Notes: a model not told the origin generated them from the sequence alone. A DNA stretch of 64,000 nt from Marvania coccoides (GCA_963854735.1 OY978098.1:826001-890000), one strand, 5' to 3'. Shown: positions 20,730-31,696, counted from the stretch's first letter. A program made the numbers and translations.

Positions 20730-20798
20730 AGTTCAAGTCCTGTCACCTGTACAATTTAAGCGCAGGTGTGGCCGAGCGGTTAAGGCGGCACGTTCAGG
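20730..20798 (+). pseudogene. Degenerate second copy of the permuted tRNA-Leu
   Basis: The same order recurs: T-arm remnant AGTTCAAGTCCTGT, acceptor CACCTGT and A (20730-20751), linker, then an intact 5' half (20762-20798) ending at TTCAGG. The 3' half has lost the anticodon-stem strand CGTGC and the variable arm, which are replaced by T/A-rich sequence, and its T-stem no longer pairs. T5 at 20804-20808 could stop pol III. It is unlikely to give a working tRNA alone. Confidence 0.7.
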
Positions 20799-21054
20799 TC
20801 AACTTTTTGCTACTTTTAAACTTCAGCGCCTGCCCCCCTTGACCTTCTCCTCGCTCCAACATGTTGTTCAACATACGTTTGCTCGTTTGCCAATCGTCAG
20901 GCAGCAGATGGGCTGCATTTTTCGGTCGTGATGTTGGAATCTAAAATCCAATCGCAAGATTTCGAGCAAAACGCGAATTTGTATGCGCACGATGAACTTG
21001 TTCGGCACATTTCCAGAGGTTGTGGCTTGTTTTCCGCCTTAGATCCCATCCAAA

Positions 21055-22062
21055 ATGCGAGACGCGCTGATGTCAAAGCAGGTAGAAAGTCACTTTCAAA
21101 GTGTACTTCTGCTCGATGTCCAACTTTTTTTTCTGTTTTTGAAAAGTAGGCAAAACTACAAACGTTTGGCTGCCACTACCAGTAAAACACTGAATAGAAT
21201 TTTCTCAGATGACACCACCCTGGCCACCACCCACTCCACCGGTCTAGACAGGCACTCCCTCATGCTTACAAACACCTCAATCCCGCAACGCTTAAAAAGC
21301 TTGACCTGCAAAATCCGACTCAATCGCTTATTTACACGCGCTCGATTGCACATATTAAAACCGCTAACAGTGGCCGCTTCATGCCCTCTTTGCACCCACG
21401 GAAATGAAACCCAGGGACATGTACTAGGCGGATGCCAACACACAATTATTCATGGCATGGTCTGCAAAAGACACGGCAAAGCAGTTGCAATCATTGCAAA
21501 AGCCATACAAAAAGGCCCCAATGGTAACTTCCAACTATTTATGGATGCTGAAACAGTAGAACACTCCCTACCAGCCCTCCCACAATGGTTCCCCTCTGCC
21601 CCCACGGAAGTCCGGACAAAGCCTGACATCATATTCTTCCCGGCAATCCCTTCCGAATTCCTGTGCACAGAAACTGATCAACTCGCCCAAGATAAAAAAG
21701 TGGTATGGTTCATAGAAGTTGGATTCACAGGGGATGGATATATATACGACAAAATGACAACAAAATCTCAACAGCACGCCCCATATGCAGCATGGTTGCA
21801 TACCCAAGGATACAGACAGTTCGCACTTACACAATCCTCATTACCTACTCTGGCTGCATCACACACCCTGACGACAAAGCTGCTTACAGACTGTGGCCTC
21901 AACCACACAGAAATTTCATCCACAGTACGTAAAATCCACAGCCTCACAGCCAACTACAATAGCAGCTTAATATCCACTCGAAGACACCTGACCTCTCGCC
22001 TCCCTCATGCCCCCCTACTTCCACCTCCACCCCCACCTGCCCCAGCATCAGGGATCGGCTAA
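21055..22062 (+). mobile_element. 3' end of a non-LTR retrotransposon: zinc knuckle plus restriction-like endonuclease
   Basis: The open frame to 22062 has a C-x2-C-x9-H-x4-C knuckle (CPLCTHGNETQGHVLGGC) followed by KRHGKAVAIIAKAI, typical of the region just after reverse transcriptase in R2-like and related elements. It is followed by a nuclease pattern: KPDIIFF, then VVWFIEVGFTGD, then Lys and an HAPYAAW helix, as in restriction-like endonuclease domains. The reverse transcriptase itself is absent, so the element is 5'-truncated around 21140, as is common for non-LTR elements. Coding is A/C-rich with low GC, unlike neighbouring host genes. It lies about 330 bp after the tRNA-Leu repeats. 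Confidence 0.7.
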
Positions 22063-22084
22063 AACTTCACCCCCCCTTTCTATA

Positions 22085-22102
22085 GGGGCAATTTGTTGCC
22101 CC
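22085..22102. repeat. Hairpin after the retrotransposon ORF
   Basis: GGGGCAA-TTTG-TTGCCCC, a perfect 7-bp stem 22 bases after the stop. It may belong to the element's 3' UTR, which RLE-type elements use for template recognition. Confidence 0.5.
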
Positions 22103-23031
22103 TTGAGTCATCCCCCTTGGGGTCTTTGTTTTGTTTTTTTGTTTCGACGGTGATGCGGCTGGTGACCGGCGTTGATGATAAACGATTCAGTACCACCCCA
22201 GATGTGCGTGAACGTGATTTCTGCTGGCTATCCTGACTGGAGTGTGATTCCGATACCATGCCCTGGGCTAGAACAGGCTCTGCTGGCGGTGTGGTGCCGG
22301 CCGACTTCCGCTGAGGACCTGCCGCAGATGTTCAGAAGGCTAGAGAGTGACGTGTCCGACATCCATGCCCAACATCCGCAAATCGACGCGCCGCCTTGCC
22401 ACAGTAAGACAGTTCCCCTCCCATCCGTGGGTTCACCCTCAGATACTGTGGACCACGCTGTTTCTTTTGGCGGTTGGGTTTTCTATCATTTCAACATAAA
22501 CACATTAATTTATTATTTCTGCTTGCACTTCGGTGCCAGTCTGCTATGGGGCATTATTTGCCCTTTTGTGCTGACTTGAAACCATGTAATGCATGCTGTA
22601 TGCATGCCGCTGCCGGGTATCTTAAAAAGGTTTAATGCAGGCATATTAAAAACTTGGGAATGAAAAATATAGCATGAATGCATTTGCTTCAATGGATGGA
22701 AAACTAGCTTGCAGTGCATTCAACCCCACTAAGAGTAATCAGGGTTTTGCCGAAAATTTATCGACAATGAAAAAAAAACATTTAGAAGGGGGGAACGCCG
22801 ACTGAAATGCCGACCAAGGGAGAACAAAAACTATATTTTATTGCGGCAATTGTGAGATGCTGAAGGAAAAAGGTGAATAGTTCAAAATAAAGAAGTAAAT
22901 TTTCCAATACATAAAAAGATGAAAAGCTCCATGTTTAAGTAGGTTTCTTCGTTTCTTTTAATATACTCTATTATTTATTAGCAGTGTGCCAGCTAATTCC
23001 TTAAGCGCTGGCAACCAAGAAGCGAAGCAGC
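22103..23031. other. Spacer, no supported gene
   Basis: A frame at 22172-22579 has a GC-rich first half (to about 22400) but no recognisable domain and ends in AT-rich sequence. The right half is AT-rich. The retrotransposon's 3' end may lie in here. Confidence 0.4.
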
Positions 23032-25443
23032 TCAGCACATTTTATCGCCCGAGGTCGGCACTGCCAGCGAGTTTCCCTCCTCGTCGAACCCTGCGACGAG
23101 CATGAACTCGGTGAGCAGATCCAGCGTGTCCCGAGCGATGAGGTCCAGGGGGAGGTCGTTGTAGTCGCTGCCAAAGGGCATTTCTACCTCCACGGCCGAC
23201 TCCTCGACGCCCATCACGCCGTAACCCACAAACAGGCACAGAATCATCGAGTACCTGCGAAAAAACGTTTGTGGCAATGGGAGTTAACACTCAGCTTCCT
23301 CACCCACACCATCCTCCGGAAGAAGATTATACGTGGTTTGGTAAACAAAATACAGCCCTTTGCTCTCCTCAAGAACAACATGCTTCTTACCAGCCGTAGC
23401 TCGCGACAAAGGTCCAGGGCAGCAGCGCCAGCCAGATGAAGAGGAAAGACCTCAGGTGAGAAAGGTACTGCAAGGAAGAAAAAGAGAAGAGGAGTAAGAA
23501 AAGTCGTCAGGATTCGAGAGTTGACTCCGCACAGAAGGGAAGGGGAGGAAGAGGCAACAAAAAACCACACAGTAGAGAAGCAAGCTTTGGGACTGTGAAA
23601 CATGTATGAACGCTTCAATCTTTGTAGCGTTTGAAAATCTCGCAAGAATAACAACACAAGTGCCCAAAAGTTGTGTTCACGCTCAGAAGTGCAAGTTGAA
23701 GATTCCCTCAAAAAGGTCCTGCCGCCCGCCGTACAAAATGCCCGCCGCGTACAAATTGGATCCTCAAACTTTCGCATTGTATCATCTTCTTTCCAGCCGC
23801 CCGCAGACAGGTATCCTTTGAAAATTATCCCGCCAAACCCTCATTTGAGAAAACAAAACCCTGTAAATTTTAATAAATGGCCAACTCACGGCGAAAGGCA
23901 TGGGCGTCCGCATTATCCTCCAGCATGCCGTGTAGGAGTTCAAGATGCCGTAGACCGCTGCGCACAGAAAAACAGCCATTCTTGTTTAGTTAATGGTCGC
24001 CAAATAAAGTGGTTATAGCCCAAACAAATGATTTGCAAATAATATAAATAAATGCTTAAACAGTACAATTTCCCGCTGACCGACCTTTCATCACTTCTTC
24101 GCAGGCCTTGGTCGCCGTTTTGCCGGTCTGGTCGATCTTCACAGCCAGCTTGTTGTACCGGTACAGGCACCACTGGAACTTGTCGTGCCTGTCGGCAATT
24201 TCGACCCACAGCTCCGTCGGCATGACTCGCTCAAGCAGGGTGAAATCCTGCAGCGCAAAAGCAAAGGGGCAGCGATTGAGGAAGCGGTATGAAAACCTGT
24301 CATTGTAATCCCCCCGTGGTTGATAACAATCCAATAAAAAAACTCAGTAGATATGCCCCAAGATTGGAAGCAAACCAACAACCGACTCAAAAGCCGGCTG
24401 AAGAACAGACAACGTTGGCTTCGTAAAAGACGGGATTGTCTGAAATATTCTCAATCACTCTGGCCTGGCGAAGAGAGCAGACCGGAAAGAAGCTAAACAC
24501 AAAAGGCATGAAAGATGGTATCAACAGCAGCATCCATTTTTCCTGCTAACCCCCTGGCCAAAACTTAGCGTTGCATGTGTGGATAGCAACACATCAATGA
24601 AAGGAAACCCTAGCTGGGAATATCACTCTCTGATAGTACTAATTACGCTTTTTTCTAGGACAAAAAAATTTGACAACTCTTCCCTTTCGTACTCAAAAGA
24701 AAAAAACTTGCCGCGACTCTGCGAGAGGCGCGCAACTGCTGCTTGGCGGTGAACATGGCTGCAAACAGCCACCACAGCAGCTCCATCGCATGGGGCATGG
24801 GCGTGACTGAAGCCACCTGGCGGGCAGCGTTGCTCACAAACCCACACAGGTCGTAAAATTTGGTGGCTCCATCGTACCTGCACACCGACAGGTAAATATA
24901 TAATTCACGGTGTCAACAAAATTTATTAGGCGCGAAAAGAATGCATCAAAATAAAATTTGTATTTGGGACAACTAGTTAACTTGCCACCGCTGGTAACTG
25001 GCGTTGTTCCTAAACGTGAGCACCAGGAAGACGGCGAGGCCCAGCACCTGCGACACGTCTTTGAGCTCCGGCTTCATCGTCTTCAGGCTGTCCAGGTCGC
25101 CGGCGTCGGCCATGTACTCTGTTCCGAAAACGATGACAGCGGAGCAGTACACGGCGTAGAAAATGAGGGGGAGGAGGGGGAAAGGTCGGCCTTTCATCGA
25201 CAGCAAGGTGTAGAGCCAGTAGGCGGAGATGTTGGAGAAAAAGCCCGGGTCCTTGGCCCTTCTCAGGCGCAACGCCTCTGTTGCCTCGCCGCCGACGTTA
25301 GTGTTTAGCAGCTCGTTCATGAACTTGGTCATCTCCCGACGGTGGACCTCCAGATCGCTCTGGCTCTCCTTGAGCGCGCGGGAGCCCCCAGGGGTGCCGT
25401 CTTGCTGCGGGTGATCATTGGAGGAAGATGTTTTCTCCGACAT
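23032..25443 (-). CDS. Bestrophin-like anion channel
   Basis: Six exons (24989-25443, 24712-24877, 24085-24247, 23890-23957, 23391-23467, 23032-23254) give 383 residues. Bestrophin/UPF0187 features are present: LTFRNNASYQRY after the first membrane pair, a mid helix FTAKQQLRASRRVA, and the C-terminal MGVEESAVEVEMPFGSDYND with LPLD. Hydrophobic segments include FPLLPLIFYAVYCSAVIVFG, VLGLAVFLVLTF and SFLFIWLALLPWTFVASYGW. Family members are pentameric chloride/bicarbonate channels; in algae and plants several act at the thylakoid membrane. No clear transit peptide is seen from ATG 25443, and another in-frame start at 25491 would lengthen it by 16 residues. Intron 2 has a GC donor (GTCGCG|GCAAGT), the only one that keeps frame. 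Confidence 0.87.
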
Positions 25444-26519
25444 GGCTGAAATGGCTGTTTGCGCGACTCCGTGCGTTATTAATACGTCCAAAGTGTTGCC
25501 GAAAGCTCTAATTCCTCAAAAAGTCTCAAGGATTGCGTTAGTTAAAGCAATTCTGCGATACAACCACTACGCAACGCCGCCAAGATAAGCTGAGCCGAGC
25601 CGACGGCAGGCCCGCACCGTAGACAATTGATTCTAGATTTGAAACAAAGAGAAAAAATAGCTTTTTCTGCAGCTGCCGATCGCCATCTGCGGCTAAATTT
25701 CTTCATATATTTTCAAGGAAAGAAAATGGTGGCGCCTTTGACTTTCTTTTTAACTGTCTTTATGATTTATTTGAAGGATTCTCGAGGGAATCAAGCGGCA
25801 TGGCAAATTCTCTTCAAGGGCTTCAGGGGTCGCGCAGGGCCTGCGCGTTTGCGTAGTTTTTTTTCTTTCCATGTGCCCAGTGCACTCCGAGGATAATTAA
25901 GCTCGTCTTGTTTTTCGAAAATCAAAGAGTTCACAGGGGAAGTTATTATAGTTAAAGAGTTCACAGGGGAAGTCTCAAATTGGATCCCCAAACCCTCGCA
26001 TTGTATCAGCTGTCCCGCCGGCCCCGAGCATGTCTCTCTCTGATACAGCCTATAGCGTTCAGAGAACACCCTACCGCCTTCACTTCCAAATCAAAAGATA
26101 ATATCTAACGGGCAAAAGTCAAACTATGCAATCAAATCGAACCTTCCGGCCCCTAGCAAAAAAATGCCCGTAAGAAAAAGGAAAAACACTATGTCTGCCA
26201 GGGAGTAAAAGTATTCGCATTTCTTCCAGCTGGATAGCGATGCTTTTAGACCGAGAGGTCGGCTTTTTCTCTACTGAATACTTGTCGCAGCAATAAAGCT
26301 GAGCCTCGCGTGCGTCCCAGTTGCTGCATGCCCTTTCTTTCCTACGCAGCCCCTACAGATGTCTTGGTCCTTACTGATAAGCTGGTTATGAAGAATGCGA
26401 CGATGTTAATTTGCAAGTGCAAGTATTAAATCCTCGCACCGCCAAGCAAAGGTCTTCGCATCAGAGAGGCAGGTAACTCTTTCTGCAATGGATCAGAAAA
26501 CCGCATGCCCTGCCCTCCG
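25444..26519. other. Spacer with repeats
   Basis: No gene was recognised. It has a family B repeat (25872-25905), a 20-bp direct repeat AAAGAGTTCACAGGGGAAGT twice (about 25924-25972), and a 36-bp stretch from CAAATTGGATCC (25976) that recurs with few changes at about 23745 in a bestrophin intron. Confidence 0.55.
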
Positions 26520-27829
26520 TCAGCTACTCCCCTCCGCCATAATCTCCACCAACTCTGCCGCTACCTGCTTAAAGGGGTCTGCACATGGCAACACATATGG
26601 AAATTTAATAATTTAAATGAAAAATACAAAACCAATACAGTAATAAACAGGCAGCGTGTCTCACCATCGTGCTGCAGGCGGGGAGGACGTGCTGCACCTG
26701 ACGCTGCTCCTGCTGCTGCCTTTTTTCCTCCTCCTTCTCCCGCCTCTACCACTTTAGCTTGCCCCTTCCCCTTCCCCTTCCCATCCTGCCGCTTCCTCCC
26801 CTTCGCATCGGCGGATTTAGGACGCTCCAGAAAGGTATAGTGCGCGGCAGCCATGCTGGGGCATACCCTGATGCGCGACTGCTCCTGCTGTGCCGCTGCC
26901 GCCAGCGCAGCACCGCCACCCTGCGGACGCTCGGACGCCGTGGCCGCCATCGCCTCCACCATCGCCTCCGCCTCTCCCCTCTCCCTTCCACCCGCTGCCA
27001 TTTCTTCCAAGGCAGCTCCCCCACTGCCGCTCGCCCAGCCCCCGCCGCCCACTCCTTCCTCCTCCATCAACACCCGCCTCCCCAACAAATCCACAGTCAC
27101 CGTCAACCGCCGCCGCGCTGCCTCCGCTGCCGCCTCCTCCGCCGCCTGCCGCGCCTTCAGCTCAGCGCGCTCTTCGTCAGACAGCCAGGCGTTAGAGTCG
27201 ATCGCAAAGTAGTCGCTCTGGTCGTCCAACACAGTGGTGCGCTTGGCAGAGTGCCGGTCAAACTGCACCAGGCGGTCTCGCAGCGCCACGGCCGCCGCCG
27301 CCGCCGCGTCCAGCTCCCCTTCTGGCCGCGCGTCCCGCCGCAGACGCACCTGCAGCCCGCAAAAGGTGCAGACGCCGCCTGATGCCAAGAACGCCAGCGC
27401 ATCCCTCCCTGGCTGGCGGCAGTCGTAGACCTTGCCGCAGGCCAGGCAATTCACCACAGGACGATCTGCTTGAGAGGCCCTGCCGTCCGGCTGCTGCTGC
27501 TGCTTTTGCTTATTGCGCTTCACGGTGATCTTGACGTTGTCTCCCATGTAGAGCGCGGCATTGAGGTCGGCATCGCTGGGACCAGGCTGCTGCTGTTCTT
27601 GTGGCGGCGCAACTGCTGCTGCCGGCTGCGCGGGGAACTTTGTCGTGGCGTAGGCCTCGATGGCCTTGCGGGCGTCCACATTGGAGGTCTCGATGAAGTC
27701 CTTGACGATGCCGTCAACCTCTGCGCGGGATTTTGCGCCAGCAATGGCTCCCACAACGCCGTCAACGACGGAAGCGTCCCAGTCCGGCAGCAGCGAGGAC
27801 AGCTGGGAGCGCAGCCTCTGCTCCGTCAT
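26520..27829 (-). CDS. TRIP4: TRIP4/ASC-1-like zinc-finger protein
   Basis: The main exon 26665-27829 and probably a short last exon (26520-26560) encode about 401 residues. The C2HC5 zinc finger VNCLACGKVYDCRQPG...GGVCTFCG (residues ~127-160) and the following FDRHSAKRTTVLDDQSDYFA...NAWLSDEERAELKAR are diagnostic of activating signal cointegrator 1 (TRIP4; yeast Rqt4). The N-terminal ~75 residues form a helical CUE/UBA-like region. In animals and yeast the protein belongs to the ASC-1/ribosome-quality-trigger complex that splits collided ribosomes. The C-terminal half here is Gly/Ala/Glu-rich with Lys-Gly stretches. I see no ASCH domain, which human TRIP4 has, so this is either a short form like fungal Rqt4 or further exons were missed. 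The choice of last acceptor is uncertain. Confidence 0.82.
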
Positions 27830-28202
27830 GCTGCCAAGAAATGCCGATGCAATGGGCGTAAGAAATCAAGGAGCAGCAAGCCAGAAGCCCGCGCCAAAGG
27901 ATTGAAATAATTTCGAGATTAGTTTGGGTACCTCATGACGCAAAAGCGAGCTCATTGTAGGCATAGAATTCACGGTGCGCGATTCGTGTTTATTGTAACG
28001 CGTCCCTTTTCGTTCTTTGCCCCCAAAACTACTCGTCCGGAGAAGAAAACGGCTGCTTTAAAAAAACGATCCACTCAATTCTTGATGAACACAGCTGTTA
28101 ATTAATAATATAAATTAATTGTTAAAACCGTGCAGCGGGGGACTAGCGTGCCGCCCGTCATCTTGTCGTTGGGAGAAGGGTAAACATTTTGAGGAAGTAG
28201 AG
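27830..28202. promoter_or_regulatory. Bidirectional spacer between TRIP4-like and KH genes
   Basis: 373 bp separates two divergent start codons, so it should carry both promoters. AT-rich parts occur at 28060-28110. No specific element could be assigned. Confidence 0.4.
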
Positions 28203-29478
28203 ATGGAGGGAACAAGCGACGACATCGTCAATGGCGGTGTCGGCGATGTGCCGATGGATGGAGAAGAGAGAAATGAGGCTGTCCAGCAGCCAGAGGAGCC
28301 GCAGTCTGATGGCGAAGAGGCGGAGGCTGGGGCAGATGAGAACCAAGCGAGCGTCCACCAGGAGCGAGTCGTGGTAAGTGCATGGGGCTGTGCAGCACGA
28401 CATCGACACTGCACTCATTTCAGGGCTCTCAACCATCACACCGCTCCTCCAATTTTGACCAATTCGCAGGTCAAGTTTTTGATCCCAAATGTGGCTGCCG
28501 GCAGCATTATCGGCAAAGGGGGCGCCAACATCACGGAAATTCAGACCCAATCAGGGGCCCGGATGCAGGTGCGCGCCGCAATGCCCCCTCCAGCCATTAC
28601 CAGCCCATTTTTCGCTCCATACATCTTCCCCTCGCTCACTGTGTTCCTCCTCCAAACAAACCCTCGTGCAGCTCTCCAAGGCGGGTGAATACTACCCCGG
28701 CACCACCGACTCTCAGGACCGCATCCTGCTCGTGTCGGGCACCGTGGACCAGCTCCTCACAGCGCTGCACCTGGTGCTGAGCAAGCTCATGAGCGAGGCG
28801 TCCGCCCTGCGTGCCGTCCAAGCCAAGGAGGGCGACAAGCTGCAGCTGCGCATGCTGGTGCACACCCGGCTGTGCGGCACGCTCATCGGCAAGGGCGGCG
28901 CCACCATCCGCTCTTTCAACGAAGACAGCCACGCCGCGTTCAACATCTCGCCGCCGCCAACCATCTCGGGGCTCACCGAGCGGGTGGTGAAAATCTCGGG
29001 AGACCTGGACGGTCTCATGCGCGCGGTAGCTCTGGTAGTGACCAAGCTGTCAGAGAACCCTGACTACCACCTCCTCACAGATGCCAACTTGAGCTACTCT
29101 TCTCGAGTTGGCGGCGGTGGCAGCGGCATGGCGGCGATCGGCAGCAACGGCGGCAGCAACGGGGGAGGGGGAGGGGGGTACGGCGGCGGGGACCGACACA
29201 CAGCGCAGCAGCAGCACGGCGGTGGCGGCGGCGGGTATGGCGCTCATCACACATCGGTGACGCTGGCCATCCCTGAGGCGCGGGTGGGGACGGTGATTGG
29301 AAAGAACGGGGCTGTGGTGAACCAGATCAAGGACCTGGTGAAGGTGACGATCAAGATCAGCAGGCGGGGGGAGCATTTGCCGGGGACAACCGACCGGGCG
29401 TGCGAGATCACGGGGGCGCCAGAGTCGGTGGAGCTGGCGCAGCGGCTCATCATGCAGAAGATGGAGGGAGGGAGCTGA
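28203..29478 (+). CDS. Triple-KH RNA-binding protein (PCBP/Nova-like)
   Basis: Three exons (28203-28373, 28470-28568, 28672-29478) encode 358 residues. An acidic 57-residue N-terminus is followed by three KH domains with canonical loops: SIIGKGGANITEIQ (residues ~69-82), GTLIGKGGATIRSF (~160) and GTVIGKNGAVVNQIK (~285). Between KH2 and KH3 lies a Gly-rich linker with GGGGGGYGGGD repeats. KH1 ends with the PGTTDSQDRILLVSG pattern and KH3 with PGTTDRACEITG, typical of poly(C)-binding/Nova proteins. Family members bind pyrimidine-rich RNA and act in splicing or mRNA stability. Intron phases agree with all three joins. Confidence 0.9.
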
Positions 29479-30191
29479 GATGAGAGCGGAAAAAAAATTT
29501 GCTGAAGAGGGAGAGAGCGCGCGCGAGTTCAATAACAGTTTCAAACAAAACAAACAATTTATGTTTTCTGTCTGTTTCCTGTCTTTTCTATTTTGATTTT
29601 TTTAGCTGTGGGGGGGTGTGGCTCCCTGACTCCAGGCCCGTCTTTCCCAGCTACGCAACAAACAATAAAGGACTTAAATTTTCCTTTTCTTTTTATCTTT
29701 ATTTACTATTTTTTTCGGGCCTGGTTTTCTTTTATCGTGCACTCCTAAAGCCAATCCCGTCACGTGCCCCTTGTTTGTTTCTTCATAAGAAATAAACGCC
29801 CGTTAAGGCCCCATCAGCCTTGTCTTTAGGGGGTGTCTCTGTATTCATCCAAGGTTTTCGTCCTGCCGCCGACGGACAGCCGTTTTTTCATCCTTCCTTT
29901 TGGAGGTGTACTAGACACGATTGTCCAAACAGTCCGGCATTTCAATTTATTCGCCCCTTATTCACTGCTGCTGCCCCCTGCTGATGTTCATCGGCAGCGT
30001 GAGGGCGGCCTCTGCTGCTAATGTTTTAGTGAGAACGGAGCACAAAGATAAGATGGCTCTGGGTGCAACTGGAGGCGTGGGGGCATGAGCACGTTCGTGT
30101 TTAAAAAAAAGAAAGAAATTATGAAGGGAAAAAAACAGAGGAGACAACGCCAGATCTTTGGTGCCTTTCATGATACGCTTCTTTAAACGGG

Positions 30192-30312
30192 CTGTTCTCG
30201 TCGCCAGGCCAGAGTGATCGAACATTTTCCAAACCAAACGTTTTCTCTGAAGACTACGTTGCCTGCCGTGTTTCTTCAACCGGCTTTTTGAGTCGGACTC
30301 CGATCGGGTTTG
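30192..30312 (+). repeat. Dispersed repeat family A, copy 3
   Basis: TTCTCGTCGCCAGGCCAGAG ... CTGAAGACTACGTTGCCTGC ... CGGACTCCGATCGGGTTTGC, colinear with 5381-5510 and, from its middle on, with 925-1062. Confidence 0.7.
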
Positions 30313-30586
30313 CTTGATGGAAAGCTTCAAACGCTGGAAATCTGTCTCACTGAGTGGACAAGCCATGAAGAGTTTGGTTAAGAAATGAGATTGCCAGGGG
30401 CCAGCAGCATATGCCAGGTGTTTTTGCACAGGCTGTCAGCCCCAGACTGATTATTCCCTTCTGCCCCATCATTTTAGGCGTTGGTGTTTCTTCCCAAGAA
30501 GCCTCTTTGATAGAGCAGGTGAGAATATGGGGTGGGGTGGGTGGGCAGCCTTTTTTTGAGGCCACCGCTACTTGTCCACTGTGATT

Positions 30587-30808
30587 CTACTTTTGTTTCG
30601 AGGTGCTGTTTAAGGCTTTCCCAGGCCTTCTCTCCGACGCTGCACTTCTGGTCTTTCCAACCAGGGAGTTTCCAAACGCCAGGACGTCCTTACACAGCTT
30701 CACCTCAAAGTCCTCCATCGTCTCCTGAACTGCCAACCGCGCTTCTTCAGAGCACCTCAACGGCTCAGGTCCCGCGTCGTTTCCGATCTCCTTAATGATG
30801 CGGCGCAT
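30587..30808 (-). pseudogene. Histone-fold fragment resembling histone H3 C-terminal half
   Basis: A 73-residue frame begins MRRIIKEIGND, continues with LRCSEEARLAVQETMEDFEV and KLCKDVLAFG. This follows the order of the H3 fold, where the family has RLVREIAQD, then LRF...A..ALQEA.EA, then a D-rich loop. The H3 N-terminal tail and the RKS...P segment are absent, and the end (RSAASERRPGK) is not H3-like. GC-rich composition fits coding sequence. It may be a decayed divergent H3 (cenH3-like) or a separate short histone-fold protein. The similarity is by eye and weak. Confidence 0.35.
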
Positions 30809-30902
30809 GGCTCAGTGCGTGCGTCATGGACGATCAAACCAGCGAGTAGTGACAGGCACCGAGGCTGGCGTCCTCCCCCTGGGACTCTTTGCTTAAAAAC
30901 AA

Positions 30903-30950
30903 GGCGAGCTTAATTAATTATCCTCTGAGTACACTGGGCATATGAATAAT
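30903..30950 (+). repeat. Repeat family B copy
   Basis: GGCGAGCTTAATTAATTATC followed by CTCTGAGTACACTGGGCATA, the inverse of the copies near 6706 and 25872. Confidence 0.6.
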
Positions 30951-31696
30951 GACTCCACGACCACAGAGAATTTTATCTGGGCCTGCCTCACCCGCTTTCG
31001 CAGGCGCTGCAACCAACATGGCCCAGCATGTTTGTTTCTTCGCCCATCCCCGAACCCTGCTCTAAGCTAACTAACTAGCTACCTTCTTTGTTAAATTATC
31101 GAAGAAAAACCCTCTAGTTGTTACACCACCTCCAATATATTCCCATGCTCCTTAATAATGTACCAACAAAAAACCTGCCCTTCATATACTTTAGCCCCTT
31201 CCAAATACCGACAAATAGAAAATCTACGTTTAAAATGAACCATTGATTGGCGCAATACGTTGTCTAAACAATTTTATTATGTGTGTGTGTGTTTGTGGCG
31301 CACCTGCGGGGGTGTCAGAACGCACAGAAGAATCAAGAATGCTGGATTGACGAGTACATTGCCACGCCAAAAAAAAACCGATGAAAAACAGGGTGTGAGC
31401 AGCAACGTGTTGGAAGAAAAGTTGGAAGAAGGAAGTATGGGACCATTCGTTCATTCGTTCATTGGAATAGATGTTGTTGTGGTTGACGTTCCTATGCTGA
31501 CTGGTCGTGTTCAAGTGAGTAAGGCCGCGCCAAGGCGGCAAAAATGAGAGTGGGAAAAAGAGATAGTGTTCGGTGTATATGAGTATTTGCCACACTCAAT
31601 GGTGGGCCATGGGGGGGGGGGGGGATGTTTGTGTGGTGTAGTGAAGCACACCGTGCCGCTCAAAAATGAAAACCCCCGAGTTCAGTTATTTGATGA

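Larger units (their letters stand above)
29479..31696. other. Spacer with repeat copies and a histone-fold fragment
   Basis: 2.2 kb without a recognised full gene. It contains family A (30192-30312), family B (30903-30950), the fragment at 30587-30808, short GT and poly-G runs (31277-31292, 31612-31624), and otherwise T-rich sequence. Confidence 0.5.

Noticed and set aside
20655..20751. Reading the tRNA as an ordinary intron-containing gene (5' half, intron, then the downstream T-arm)
   Set aside because: The downstream piece lacks the CGTGC anticodon-stem strand and variable arm, its T-stem does not pair, and the supposed intron holds T6 and T10 pol III stops. The upstream 3' half fits perfectly.
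22172..22579. Plus-strand 135-residue frame after the retrotransposon
   Set aside because: No domain, composition turns AT-rich halfway, and it may just cross element 3' sequence.
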